This document shows positions 24,801 to 32,003 of a stretch of DNA of 64,000 nucleotides, in pieces (positions within the stretch are counted from its first letter, which is position 1; each line of letters begins with the position of its first letter). Source of the stretch: Paenibacillus amylolyticus (lineage in GTDB: Bacteria > Bacillota > Bacilli > Paenibacillales > Paenibacillaceae). Below the pieces are notes generated by a model. The model was given only the letters and a program-made list of their open reading frames with translations. It ran no database searches and had not been told where the DNA came from. The translations under genes and the position numbers were made by a program. The stretch is from positions 62,001 to 126,000 of the forward strand of contig NZ_RIAS01000013.1 in NCBI RefSeq assembly GCF_003719335.1, in the 5' to 3' direction.

Positions 24801-26006
24801 TTATTTGAAAAGATGAAGCTTGCCAATTCGCTCCGCCGCCTCACGCAGTCGTTGCTCATCACTCAGAAGACCTATGCGTACATAACCTTCCCCGTGGGAG
24901 CCGAAACCGATACCAGGCGCGACAGCAACCTTCGCTTCTCGTAACAGAAGTTCGGCCAAACCAGAGGATGTATATCCTTCCGGCACAGGCAACCATCCAA
25001 AAAATGAACCTTCCGGCTTGCACGCTTGCCAACCGATCGCGGAAAGCGCTTCGTAAAATGCATCACGACGAGATTCATATCGTGCAACCAGTGAAGTGAC
25101 ACAGTCCTGCGGGCCTGTCAGAGCTTCCGCAGCGGCAGCTTGGATACCGCCAAACAGACTCACATAGATATGATCCTGCAGCAGATTGATTTTGGAGATG
25201 ATCTCTGCATTCCCCAGCGCAAATCCGACACGCCATCCCGCCATATTATATGTTTTGGAGAGGGTATAGAACTCGATGCCTACCTCTTTGGCTCCTGGAG
25301 CTTGCAAAAAGCTGACAGGACGGCGACCGTCATATCCAATCGCACCATATGCAAAATCACTGGCAACGACAATCTGATTCTGAATCGCAAATTCAACAGT
25401 ATCCTCATAAAAGGATAGCGGAGCCGTGGCCGAGGTTGGATTGTTGGGATAGTTCAGGAACATAAGCTTGGCCTTTTGCCGATCATCGGCGGGTATCGCT
25501 CCATAGTCGGGTAGAAATGCATTTGATTTCAAAAGAGGCATGAAGCTCATACGCGCCTGCGCGAGAGCCACGCCTGACCAATAATCAGGATACCCCGGAT
25601 CGGGAACCAGACATACATCCCCGGGATTCAATAAGACTTGAGGTAATTGAACCAGTCCGGTTTTGCCACCAAAAAGAATAGCGACTTCGGTCTCGGGATC
25701 AAGATCAACGTTGTAATCTTCTTTGTAACGCTGGGCAACGGCTTCCTTCAGGAAGGCATACCCGCGAAACGGAGAGTATTTATGATAAAGCGGATTTTCA
25801 GCCGATTGCTGTAAAGATTGAACAATATGCGGTGGTGTAGGGGTGTCAGGATTACCCTGTCCCAGATTGATAACATCATGACCACTTGCAATCTCGCGGT
25901 TCACATTTTGAACAAGGGTTGCAAAAAATTGCGTTGGTAGCTTTGACATCACATTCGCTGACGGGATGGGGAAAACAGAAGAAGGTTTATTTTCAGTATT
26001 AGTCAT
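24801..26006 (-). CDS. mtnE: Methionine salvage aminotransferase (class I/II, PLP-dependent)
   Basis: A 401-aa fold-type I aminotransferase closely resembling B. subtilis MtnE, which transaminates 4-methylthio-2-oxobutyrate to methionine. Motifs are DVINLGQGNPDTPTP near 49, LFGGKTGLVQLP, LVPDPGYPDYWSGV, LNYPNNPTSA, SDFAYGAIGYDG, and the PLP lysine in TLSKTYNMAGWRVGFALGN near 240. I prefer ATG 26006 over the GTG at 26018, which abuts its own ribosome-like site. It precedes the T-box-pro-mtn operon on the same strand and has its own upstream region. Other aminotransferase substrates cannot be excluded. Confidence 0.88.
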   Translation of the reverse strand: MTNTENKPSSVFPIPSANVMSKLPTQFFATLVQNVNREIASGHDVINLGQGNPDTPTPPHIVQSLQQSAENPLYHKYSPFRGYAFLKEAVAQRYKEDYNVDLDPETEVAILFGGKTGLVQLPQVLLNPGDVCLVPDPGYPDYWSGVALAQARMSFMPLLKSNAFLPDYGAIPADDRQKAKLMFLNYPNNPTSATAPLSFYEDTVEFAIQNQIVVASDFAYGAIGYDGRRPVSFLQAPGAKEVGIEFYTLSKTYNMAGWRVGFALGNAEIISKINLLQDHIYVSLFGGIQAAAAEALTGPQDCVTSLVARYESRRDAFYEALSAIGWQACKPEGSFFGWLPVPEGYTSSGLAELLLREAKVAVAPGIGFGSHGEGYVRIGLLSDEQRLREAAERIGKLHLFK

Positions 26007-26147
26007 CGGTTTTATCACTCCGGATGTTCATTTATGGCAAAACGTTCTCATTAATTTATCACGTCAATCCCGAGCTGTATAGAGGGAGATGGGAGTAAGG
26101 AAGAACATTTTTGTACAAAAGGGAAATGAAGAATTCAAGTTTATCCA

Positions 26148-26202
26148 TTGAGATCAGAAAAACGATGGGGTAAGATATTTTACGATAATGATAATCAATA
26201 TC
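26148..26202 (+). promoter_or_regulatory. Promoter with Fur box for the siderophore-binding lipoprotein
   Basis: TTGAGA (26148-26153) and TAAGAT (26171-26176) are spaced 17 bp. Directly downstream at 26184-26202 is GATAATGATAATCAATATC, 18 of 19 matches to the Fur consensus. Iron-loaded Fur bound there would block initiation. Confidence 0.88.
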
Positions 26203-26250
26203 ATTTAAGTTCGAATCTTGAGAACACATCAAACAGGGGGAGAAATAGAG

Positions 26251-27291
26251 ATGCAAAACAAAGTCCAAAAGAAATTCCAAAAGAAATTCAGAAGTACGGC
26301 CCTTTTATTGACAGTCACGGCATTGTCTGTCCTTTTACTCGCATGTGGGAACGAGGCATCAACATCAGAAACAACTTCAACAAATCAGGGTACTGAGCTG
26401 ACTAATCAGGCAAATAAAAATACAGATACAAACCAACAAACTACGGCCGACGAAGGGGACGTGGGACAGACAAGGCAGTTCAAGGATTGGACAGGCCATA
26501 CCGTGACCGTGCCTGTCACTCCTCAACGTGTGATCTATCATGGAGAGGTTACCGGTGATCTGGTTGCTTTGGGCGTTAACCCGGTAGGCATACTGCGGCA
26601 GGAGGGCATGGTGTTTGACAAGCAGGTAGCGGATGCGGAAGATGTAGGATTTCCGTTTAGTGTGGAGAAAGCAGTTGGACTGAATCCCGATCTGATTATT
26701 TTCTCGAATAGCGATGAGGCACAATATGATCAAATCTCAAAGATCGCACCTACAGTAACCTTTGATTCATTTGCAACATTAGAGGAGCGCATGAGAACGC
26801 TAGGCGATCTCTTAAACAAAAAGCAAGAGGCAGAGGACTGGATTACAGCGAATAAAACCGCAACAGAGGAAATGTGGAAAAAGCTTCGTGAACAAGGTCT
26901 AAAAGAAGGAGAGACAGCATCGGTGTTTACGATGTATCCGGGAAATCGCCTTTTTGTGATGGCTGGAGCCGGGTTACCTCAGTTGTTATACGGAAAAGAT
27001 GGGATGAAGCCAACACCTGAGATCCAGAAGCTGTTGAATGAGGAAATGGGATTTGCCGAGATTTCTACGGAAAAAATGACAGAAATTGCGGGGGATCGAA
27101 TATTTATCCTTGAACCTGTAACGGAAGATGCCAAGCAGTCCAGCAAGGAATTAATGGACAGTCCTGTATGGAAAAACCTGCCGGCAGTTAAAGCTGGTAA
27201 GGTGTATCATTTTGATATCGTCAAAGCCTCGGGCGATGCGATGTCCAGAGAATGGTTGTTGAAAGAGCTGCCCGAACAGATCATTCAATGA
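26251..27291 (+). CDS. Iron-siderophore ABC transporter substrate-binding lipoprotein
   Basis: A 346-aa lipoprotein: signal peptide with lipobox LLAC (Cys about 32), a Ser/Thr/Asn/Gln linker (33-75), then a type III periplasmic-binding fold from KDWTGHTVTVPVTPQRVIY. It contains AVGLNPDLIIFSN and a terminal SPVWKNLPAVKAGKVYHFD, family signatures of FeuA/FhuD-type proteins. I chose ATG 26251 behind GGGGGAG; the open frame begins 11 codons earlier. It should capture a ferric siderophore and pass it to a permease, but no permease or ATPase gene is adjacent. Regulated by the Fur box upstream. The neighbouring AraC regulator carries a related domain. Confidence 0.92.
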   Translation: MQNKVQKKFQKKFRSTALLLTVTALSVLLLACGNEASTSETTSTNQGTELTNQANKNTDTNQQTTADEGDVGQTRQFKDWTGHTVTVPVTPQRVIYHGEVTGDLVALGVNPVGILRQEGMVFDKQVADAEDVGFPFSVEKAVGLNPDLIIFSNSDEAQYDQISKIAPTVTFDSFATLEERMRTLGDLLNKKQEAEDWITANKTATEEMWKKLREQGLKEGETASVFTMYPGNRLFVMAGAGLPQLLYGKDGMKPTPEIQKLLNEEMGFAEISTEKMTEIAGDRIFILEPVTEDAKQSSKELMDSPVWKNLPAVKAGKVYHFDIVKASGDAMSREWLLKELPEQIIQ

Positions 27292-27386
27292 TGAAGTTCA
27301 ATGGAATCTCACAATCTAATCACCACCAAAAGAAATCTTAAAATTTCAGGAACTCCATTGTAATGTTCAAATAAAATAAGATCCCC

Positions 27387-27418
27387 AAAAGCGATCAACT
27401 TTTGTTGAGCGCTTTTTT
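27387..27418 (+). terminator. Terminator after the lipoprotein gene
   Basis: AAAAGCG (27387-27393) pairs with CGCTTTT, with inner TCAAC/GTTGA; a T-run follows. Confidence 0.8.
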
Positions 27419-27506
27419 GATACTAAGTATCTCTAAGGAGCTCATTGCAAAATGATCTAGATATAAGATTAGTACTAGACTATAATAAGTTTCACAGAGT
27501 TTTTAG

Positions 27507-27521
27507 TGATAATGATTCTCA
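27507..27521 (+). promoter_or_regulatory. Fur box upstream of the AraC/siderophore-binding fusion
   Basis: TGATAAT-G-ATTCTCA matches the 7-1-7 Fur inverted repeat (TGATAATnATTATCA) with one mismatch and ends 23 bp before the ATG. Confidence 0.8.
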
Positions 27522-27544
27522 GTAGTGCTAGGAGATAGATTGAC

Positions 27545-29170
27545 ATGAAAACGTTGGGTGTGAATCAAGATGAGTTATTTTTTTCGGCATTCATGTTTCG
27601 GCTGCATCATCTGGAGCAACGAATAGAACCATCTAGTCAAATCATGCTGGAAGCGCAGTGTGATAAACATGCATTTCTAATCTGTGAAGAAGGCGAAGGG
27701 CACTTGTATATCGGCCAGGAGCATTGGCCTTTTACTGCGGGCTGCATCTATCCGATTTCCCCAGGCGAAGCATACCAGCTTGAACACAGAAATTCAAACC
27801 ATTTGACTTATACGGTTATGACATATGATGCCTTTCAGGTATTGCCCGGCCATCTCAAGTGGTATTCACCGCCTTTATTCCAGCAACGTGCTCAGTTCAA
27901 CGATGCTACATATGAGCCTGTGAGCGGAGAGTTAGTCGAATTGTTTGCCTCCCGGAATTATAAAAATGATGCGGAGTATTGTCATCTGAACGTGCGGTTT
28001 CAGCGATGGATGGAACGGATTATAACCCGTTATACCTCAAAAGGTACTGATACAAATTCGGAGTCCGGGTTAATCCGGACTATTCAGTATATTGATGAGT
28101 GTTACAGAGATGAAATCACGGTACATAAGCTTGCAAATATGGCTGGTGTTCGCCCTAAACTATACACGACAATGTTCAAGAAACGCACCGGGCTGAAACC
28201 GCTCGATTACATCAATCATGTTCGAATTCAGCATGCCAAAGAGTGGTTACGCAAGACAGATGAGCCTTTACGTGATATTGCGAGCCGTGTCGGATTCAAA
28301 GATGAATATTATTTTAGCAGACGTTTTCGCCAGATCACCGGACTATCTCCTCGCCAGTATGGAAGATCTATCCGACAGCAGACGCTCGTACAGGACTGGT
28401 TAGGACACGATGTACGTATTCCCGCAAATCCAGAGCGAGTGATCTATTATGGGGATACTGCAGGGGATTTGCGAGTATTAGGTATCCATTTCATTGAGGA
28501 TGAGAGCTATAATGCAGGCACTCCGATCAATGTTGAAAAGACGATTCGTTTGAAGCCGGATCTGATCATCATAGATAGCGAAGATGAGTATCTGTATGAG
28601 CAATTATCGCGCATTGCACCTACGCTAGCTTATAACTCGCATGCGTCTCTTCATGAACGTTTGACTAGAGTGGGGGAATGGTTTGGGAGAAAGAAACAAG
28701 CTGAGCGGTGGCTAAGTTCGTATGAAGAACGTACATTGCAGATGTGGGAAAAGCTTGGCAAATTGATTGATCTAGGTGAAACAGCCTCAGTACTCACATA
28801 CCATCGGGGAGCTCGCTTGTTTGTGATGGGAAATATCGGACTTGCGCCATTATTATATCACCCGTTTGGTTTTAGGCCTGTTCATAAAGTGCAGGAAGCT
28901 CTTGCAGCAGGCAGAGCGTACAAGGAGATTTCGGCTGATGCTGTTCAAGAATATGCTGGAGATCATCTGTTCCTCATGTTGCCTCAGGAGCCAAATGCAC
29001 GAAAGGCGACAGAGAAGCTGATACGAAGTCCAGCTTGGAGAGCTCTTACGGCTGTAGAACTAGGACGTGTGTATCCTTTGGAAGAACTGGCCTGGAATTC
29101 AGGTGATGCACAGATATGTGACCAGTTGCTGGAGAGGTTACCTGAACTGTTAGTTAGTAATCTGAGTTAA
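27545..29170 (+). CDS. AraC-family regulator fused to a siderophore-binding domain (Btr-like)
   Basis: A 541-aa cytoplasmic protein: N-terminal cupin-like part (about 1-150), AraC double helix-turn-helix (about 175-272; ITVHKLANMAGVRPKLYTTM and LRDIASRVGFKDEYYFSRRF), and a C-terminal siderophore-binding fold (about 283-541) without signal peptide. The order matches B. subtilis Btr, which binds bacillibactin and activates its uptake genes. The C-terminal part begins QDWLGHDVRIPANPERVIYY, very like KDWTGHTVTVPVTPQRVIYH in the adjacent lipoprotein, suggesting both read the same ligand. The ATG follows GGAGATAG and a Fur box lies just upstream. Expected role: activation of the adjacent binding protein by ferric siderophore. 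Confidence 0.92.
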   Translation: MKTLGVNQDELFFSAFMFRLHHLEQRIEPSSQIMLEAQCDKHAFLICEEGEGHLYIGQEHWPFTAGCIYPISPGEAYQLEHRNSNHLTYTVMTYDAFQVLPGHLKWYSPPLFQQRAQFNDATYEPVSGELVELFASRNYKNDAEYCHLNVRFQRWMERIITRYTSKGTDTNSESGLIRTIQYIDECYRDEITVHKLANMAGVRPKLYTTMFKKRTGLKPLDYINHVRIQHAKEWLRKTDEPLRDIASRVGFKDEYYFSRRFRQITGLSPRQYGRSIRQQTLVQDWLGHDVRIPANPERVIYYGDTAGDLRVLGIHFIEDESYNAGTPINVEKTIRLKPDLIIIDSEDEYLYEQLSRIAPTLAYNSHASLHERLTRVGEWFGRKKQAERWLSSYEERTLQMWEKLGKLIDLGETASVLTYHRGARLFVMGNIGLAPLLYHPFGFRPVHKVQEALAAGRAYKEISADAVQEYAGDHLFLMLPQEPNARKATEKLIRSPAWRALTAVELGRVYPLEELAWNSGDAQICDQLLERLPELLVSNLS

Positions 29171-29238
29171 TACGGTTGCGAATTTTCCAGGGATCAAGCT
29201 ATGATATCAAGTATTACAGTTCGGAGGAGTGTTGGGTC

Positions 29239-30057
29239 ATGACTGATCAACAAGGGGAAATGCGGGTTGTTTTGATTCAAGGGGATATTAAACTGGGAGA
29301 TCCGGAAGCTAACCATCAACATATGCAGAGACTGCTCGAACGTGCAGTCGAGCAATATCCGGATGTAAAGCTGGCCGTGCTTCCCGAAATGTGGAATACC
29401 GGATATGCTTTGCCGCAAATTCATGAACTTGCTGACCCGGAAGGGAAGACGTCAAGAGAATGGCTGTCTGCTTTTGCGAAAAAACATCGTATTTCGATCG
29501 TCGGCGGTTCTATCGCGGAGAAGCGTGACGGACAGATATACAATACGATGTATGCCTATAATGAGGAAGGTACCGAAGTATCACGTTATGATAAACTTCA
29601 TTTGTTTCGTCTGATGGATGAAGAAAAATATTTGGAGCCGGGTGCACAGCCTGAAATGTTTGAACTCGGCAACGGTCTGACTGCGGGGGCATCGATCTGT
29701 TATGATATTCGGTTTCCAGAATTAGCTCGAACCCTCGCTCTGAATGGTGCACGTGCATTAATTGTGCCTGCTGAATGGCCTCATCCGCGTCTGCATCACT
29801 GGCGTACATTATTGACTGCTCGGGCTATCGAGAACCAGATGTATGTTATTGCATGTAACCGCGTCGGCAAAGGAGGAGATACTGAATTTTTTGGTCACTC
29901 CATGATCATCGATCCGTGGGGAGAGATTGTCGCCGAAGGTGGAGAAGGAGAAGAATTCGTATCTGGAGTGATCCGCCCTGCCTTGGTTGATGAAGTCCGC
30001 GGACGCATTCCTGTGTTTGAGGATCGCAGACCAAGCATTTATTTTAGCGGGAAATAG
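29239..30057 (+). CDS. mtnU: Carbon-nitrogen hydrolase, MtnU-like omega-amidase
   Basis: A 272-aa nitrilase-superfamily enzyme with the Glu-Lys-Cys triad in LAVLPEMWNTGY, RYDKLHLF and GASICYDIRFPE. In B. subtilis MtnU (YkrU) neighbours mtnE and hydrolyses the 2-oxo-acid amide left when glutamine is the amino donor for methionine formation. The same role is likely here, since mtnE is close but separated by the iron pair. I chose ATG 29239 behind GGAGGAG; the open frame extends upstream without a better site. Other omega-amidases or N-carbamoyl hydrolases are possible. Confidence 0.85.
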   Translation: MTDQQGEMRVVLIQGDIKLGDPEANHQHMQRLLERAVEQYPDVKLAVLPEMWNTGYALPQIHELADPEGKTSREWLSAFAKKHRISIVGGSIAEKRDGQIYNTMYAYNEEGTEVSRYDKLHLFRLMDEEKYLEPGAQPEMFELGNGLTAGASICYDIRFPELARTLALNGARALIVPAEWPHPRLHHWRTLLTARAIENQMYVIACNRVGKGGDTEFFGHSMIIDPWGEIVAEGGEGEEFVSGVIRPALVDEVRGRIPVFEDRRPSIYFSGK

Positions 30058-30145
30058 TTTTCTCAAAAAAAATGGCATATGCTGTTTATCGCTCCAGGAG
30101 GCGGGTAATAATAACTATCCCGTCACCAAGGAGGATGATCAATCA

Positions 30146-30328
30146 ATGGACAACCATGTGAAAGATACGCTCAGGAGACTGGAACAAGGCAACAGAAGGG
30201 TAGATCATTTAAGAGCATTCTTAGAGAATGGGACAGGAGGCTTATCACCCCCTGAGAATTCGCAGGAAGACAGCCGTGCCATGGATCAACAGAACAGGCT
30301 GACAAGTGATCGCAATCTGCGAAGGTAA
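30146..30328 (+). CDS. Small hydrophilic protein of unknown function (60 aa)
   Basis: A 60-codon ORF with a perfect AAGGAGG ribosome site 9 nt before ATG 30146. The product is charged and rich in Arg, Asn, Gln and Asp, has no membrane segment, and looks partly disordered after an initial helix (DTLRRLEQGNRRVDHLRAFL). I recognise no family. It lies 88 nt after mtnU and may share its transcript. The ribosome site makes it credible as a real gene. Confidence 0.6.
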   Translation: MDNHVKDTLRRLEQGNRRVDHLRAFLENGTGGLSPPENSQEDSRAMDQQNRLTSDRNLRR

Positions 30329-30712
30329 GGTTTAGAGAGTTGCTTGCGCAGAGTAGATGAAGGTTACGCAATATGATGATTTTGAGATGTGCTGGAAAAG
30401 GCCGTGATTATATATGCAATCTGGTTACACAAACATGTTAAGCAGTATAACAGTAAAATGAAAGTTAATACGTGAATAATGAGTGTCCAATTGCCATAAT
30501 TCAATGAATTAACAAGCAACATTGTACTGTAACAAAAGATGCTGCAATGTTTTACAGGTTAGCCATTCTGGTTGTGCTGTAAACAATTAAAGCTGTCCTG
30601 TAGTCATCAGACTATCTGGACAGCTTTTTTGGCATGAGCTTATGGATGCTCTCATACGCTAGCGACTGTTAAAGACAAAACATAAAATCTACGAACCTGT
30701 TGCGATATCGGT
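30329..30712. other. Intergenic region between convergent transcripts
   Basis: This 384-base AT-rich gap holds the terminator at 30589-30630 and a weak inverted repeat AACATTG/CAATGTT (30518-30551). I see no coding frame with a ribosome site and no recognised RNA. Confidence 0.5.
30589..30630 (+). terminator. Terminator between the 60-aa gene and lysR
   Basis: AAAGCTGTCC (30589-30598) pairs perfectly with GGACAGCTTT (30618-30627), followed by more Ts. The lead A-run could let it serve the convergent lysR gene too. Confidence 0.85.
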
Positions 30713-31633
30713 TTAATCTGTTTTGGAAAGCTCCGCAACGGTTTGTTGAAAAGTCTGTATAAAAGCTTCGGCTGCCTTGGATAGGACTCGCCCTTGACGA
30801 TAAGCGACGACAAGCGTACGACTTGGTGTTGGATCAGCAAGTGGAACATACACAGGCACGAACTCACTACGAGGCGCACGGGCGATAAAGCGGGGAACCA
30901 AGGTTATACCCATACCCGTTGCCACCAGTGATTGAAGTGTTTCAATGTTGGTGCTCTCAAATACCACCTGCGGGTCAAAACCCGCCTGTTCGCATAGGTC
31001 AAAAGTCAGCTTGCGGAAGCCCTGTCCTTTTTTTAATACAACAAAAGGTTCATCCCGAAGCTCATCAATCCGCACAGGTTGCAGATGGCCCGGGGCTCCC
31101 CGATGAGCCAAGTGGTGGTTCGGCGGTACAGCCAGATCTATACGTTCCTCGCCAATCGTGACATATGACAAGCTGGACTCCTGCAAAGGTAGAGAGAGCA
31201 GGCTGAGGTCAGCCTTGCCGCTGGCTGTTAATTTTTCAAGTGTAATTCCGGAATCTTCTAATAAAGTTACTTCGATGTCGGGGTAAGCTTGTTGAAAGGC
31301 TGGAAGCACATGCGGCAGCAGATGAGAACCGGTAATCGGCATGCTACCTACAACAACCTTTCCTTTGCGAAGCTGCGAGATATCCGACATTTCCTGACGA
31401 AGCAGCTCCATGGCATCCACAATCTTTTGGGCCTGCTCAACAAAAGTAACTCCCGCGTGTGTCAGCTCAACTGTGCTGGTATTCCGTTGAAAAAGCAATA
31501 CGCCAAGTTCCTTCTCAAGTTTGGACAGTTGCTGACTGAGTGAAGGCTGGGCAATATGTAATTTTTCTGCGGCTCTTGAGAAGTTCCGTTCAGCAGCAAT
31601 CTGCAGTGTATATTGAAGTTGTCTGAATTCCAT
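30713..31633 (-). CDS. LysR-family transcriptional regulator divergent from leuCD
   Basis: A 306-aa LTTR: N-terminal winged helix (MEFRQLQYTLQIAAERNFS, AAEKLHIAQPSLSQQLSKLE) and a two-lobed effector domain from about residue 90 (VVVGSMPITGSHLLPHVLP). The effector is not evident from sequence. It is divergent from leuC; a perfect 13-bp inverted repeat in the gap lies near -75 of the leuC promoter and near -50 of its own, the usual LTTR positions. I infer control of leuCD and self-control. An extended -10 (TGTTATAAT, minus strand 31674-31666) is its likely promoter. Confidence 0.9.
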   Translation of the reverse strand: MEFRQLQYTLQIAAERNFSRAAEKLHIAQPSLSQQLSKLEKELGVLLFQRNTSTVELTHAGVTFVEQAQKIVDAMELLRQEMSDISQLRKGKVVVGSMPITGSHLLPHVLPAFQQAYPDIEVTLLEDSGITLEKLTASGKADLSLLSLPLQESSLSYVTIGEERIDLAVPPNHHLAHRGAPGHLQPVRIDELRDEPFVVLKKGQGFRKLTFDLCEQAGFDPQVVFESTNIETLQSLVATGMGITLVPRFIARAPRSEFVPVYVPLADPTPSRTLVVAYRQGRVLSKAAEAFIQTFQQTVAELSKTD

Positions 31634-31694
31634 AATGATACGTCATTCCTTTCATCGATGTCGTTATTATAACATTAAAGCGCAAGGGTTCGTT

Positions 31695-31728
31695 ATTCTT
31701 GTCAGGGAAGCATGGCCCTGACAAGAAT
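31695..31728. promoter_or_regulatory. Perfect 13-bp inverted repeat, probable LysR operator
   Basis: ATTCTTGTCAGGG (31695-31707) and CCCTGACAAGAAT (31716-31728) are perfect inverted repeats around 8 bases. The site lies between the divergent lysR and leuC promoters and no T-run follows on either strand, so an operator fits better than a terminator. Confidence 0.6.
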
Positions 31729-31750
31729 TCAAAAAGAGAAAATTAAAGCA

Positions 31751-31779
31751 TTGACAGAGCCAAGACATGCACGTAGTAT
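31751..31779 (+). promoter_or_regulatory. Sigma-A promoter of leuCD
   Basis: Consensus TTGACA (31751-31756) and TAGTAT (31774-31779) with a 17-bp spacer; start expected near 31786. Confidence 0.75.
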
Positions 31780-31790
31780 AAGCTGTATAT

Positions 31791-31809
31791 GATAATGATA
31801 ATTGTTATC
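31791..31809 (+). promoter_or_regulatory. Fur box at the leuCD transcription start
   Basis: GATAATGATAATTGTTATC matches 17 of 19 positions of the Fur consensus and covers about +5 to +23 of the predicted leuC transcript, the same geometry as at the siderophore lipoprotein promoter. Confidence 0.8.
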
Positions 31810-31924
31810 AATTGAAACCTCTGTATACTACAGTGGTTTATTGCTGTTTGTCTTATTATAGGTTAAACCTATTACATCTATAGATATTATATCTTGGAAC
31901 AATGAAGGACGGGGTGATATATTT

Positions 31925-31990
31925 ATGTCATTCAAGAGCTTCACTTTTACACGAACATGCACGAAGCTCTTCCAAGGACCGAACTTATGA
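31925..31990 (+). CDS. Possible 21-codon upstream ORF in the leuC leader
   Basis: ATG 31925 lies 8 nt after GGGGTGAT, and the frame runs 21 codons to TGA-TGA at 31988-31993, ending just before the leuC start. It encodes MSFKSFTFTRTC and nine more residues. The frame contains the hairpin AAGAGCTTC (31934-31942)/GAAGCTCTT (31963-31971). Its position suggests translational coupling or attenuation of leuC. Only two leucines are present, so it is not a classic leucine leader peptide. Confidence 0.4.
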   Translation: MSFKSFTFTRTCTKLFQGPNL

Positions 31991-32003
31991 TGAGGTGAAA
32001 ATG

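Noticed and set aside
26007..26250. SAM (S-box) riboswitch before mtnE
   Set aside because: The conserved S-box core (GAGGGACTGGCCC and GCAACC) is not found in this gap or before mtnW.
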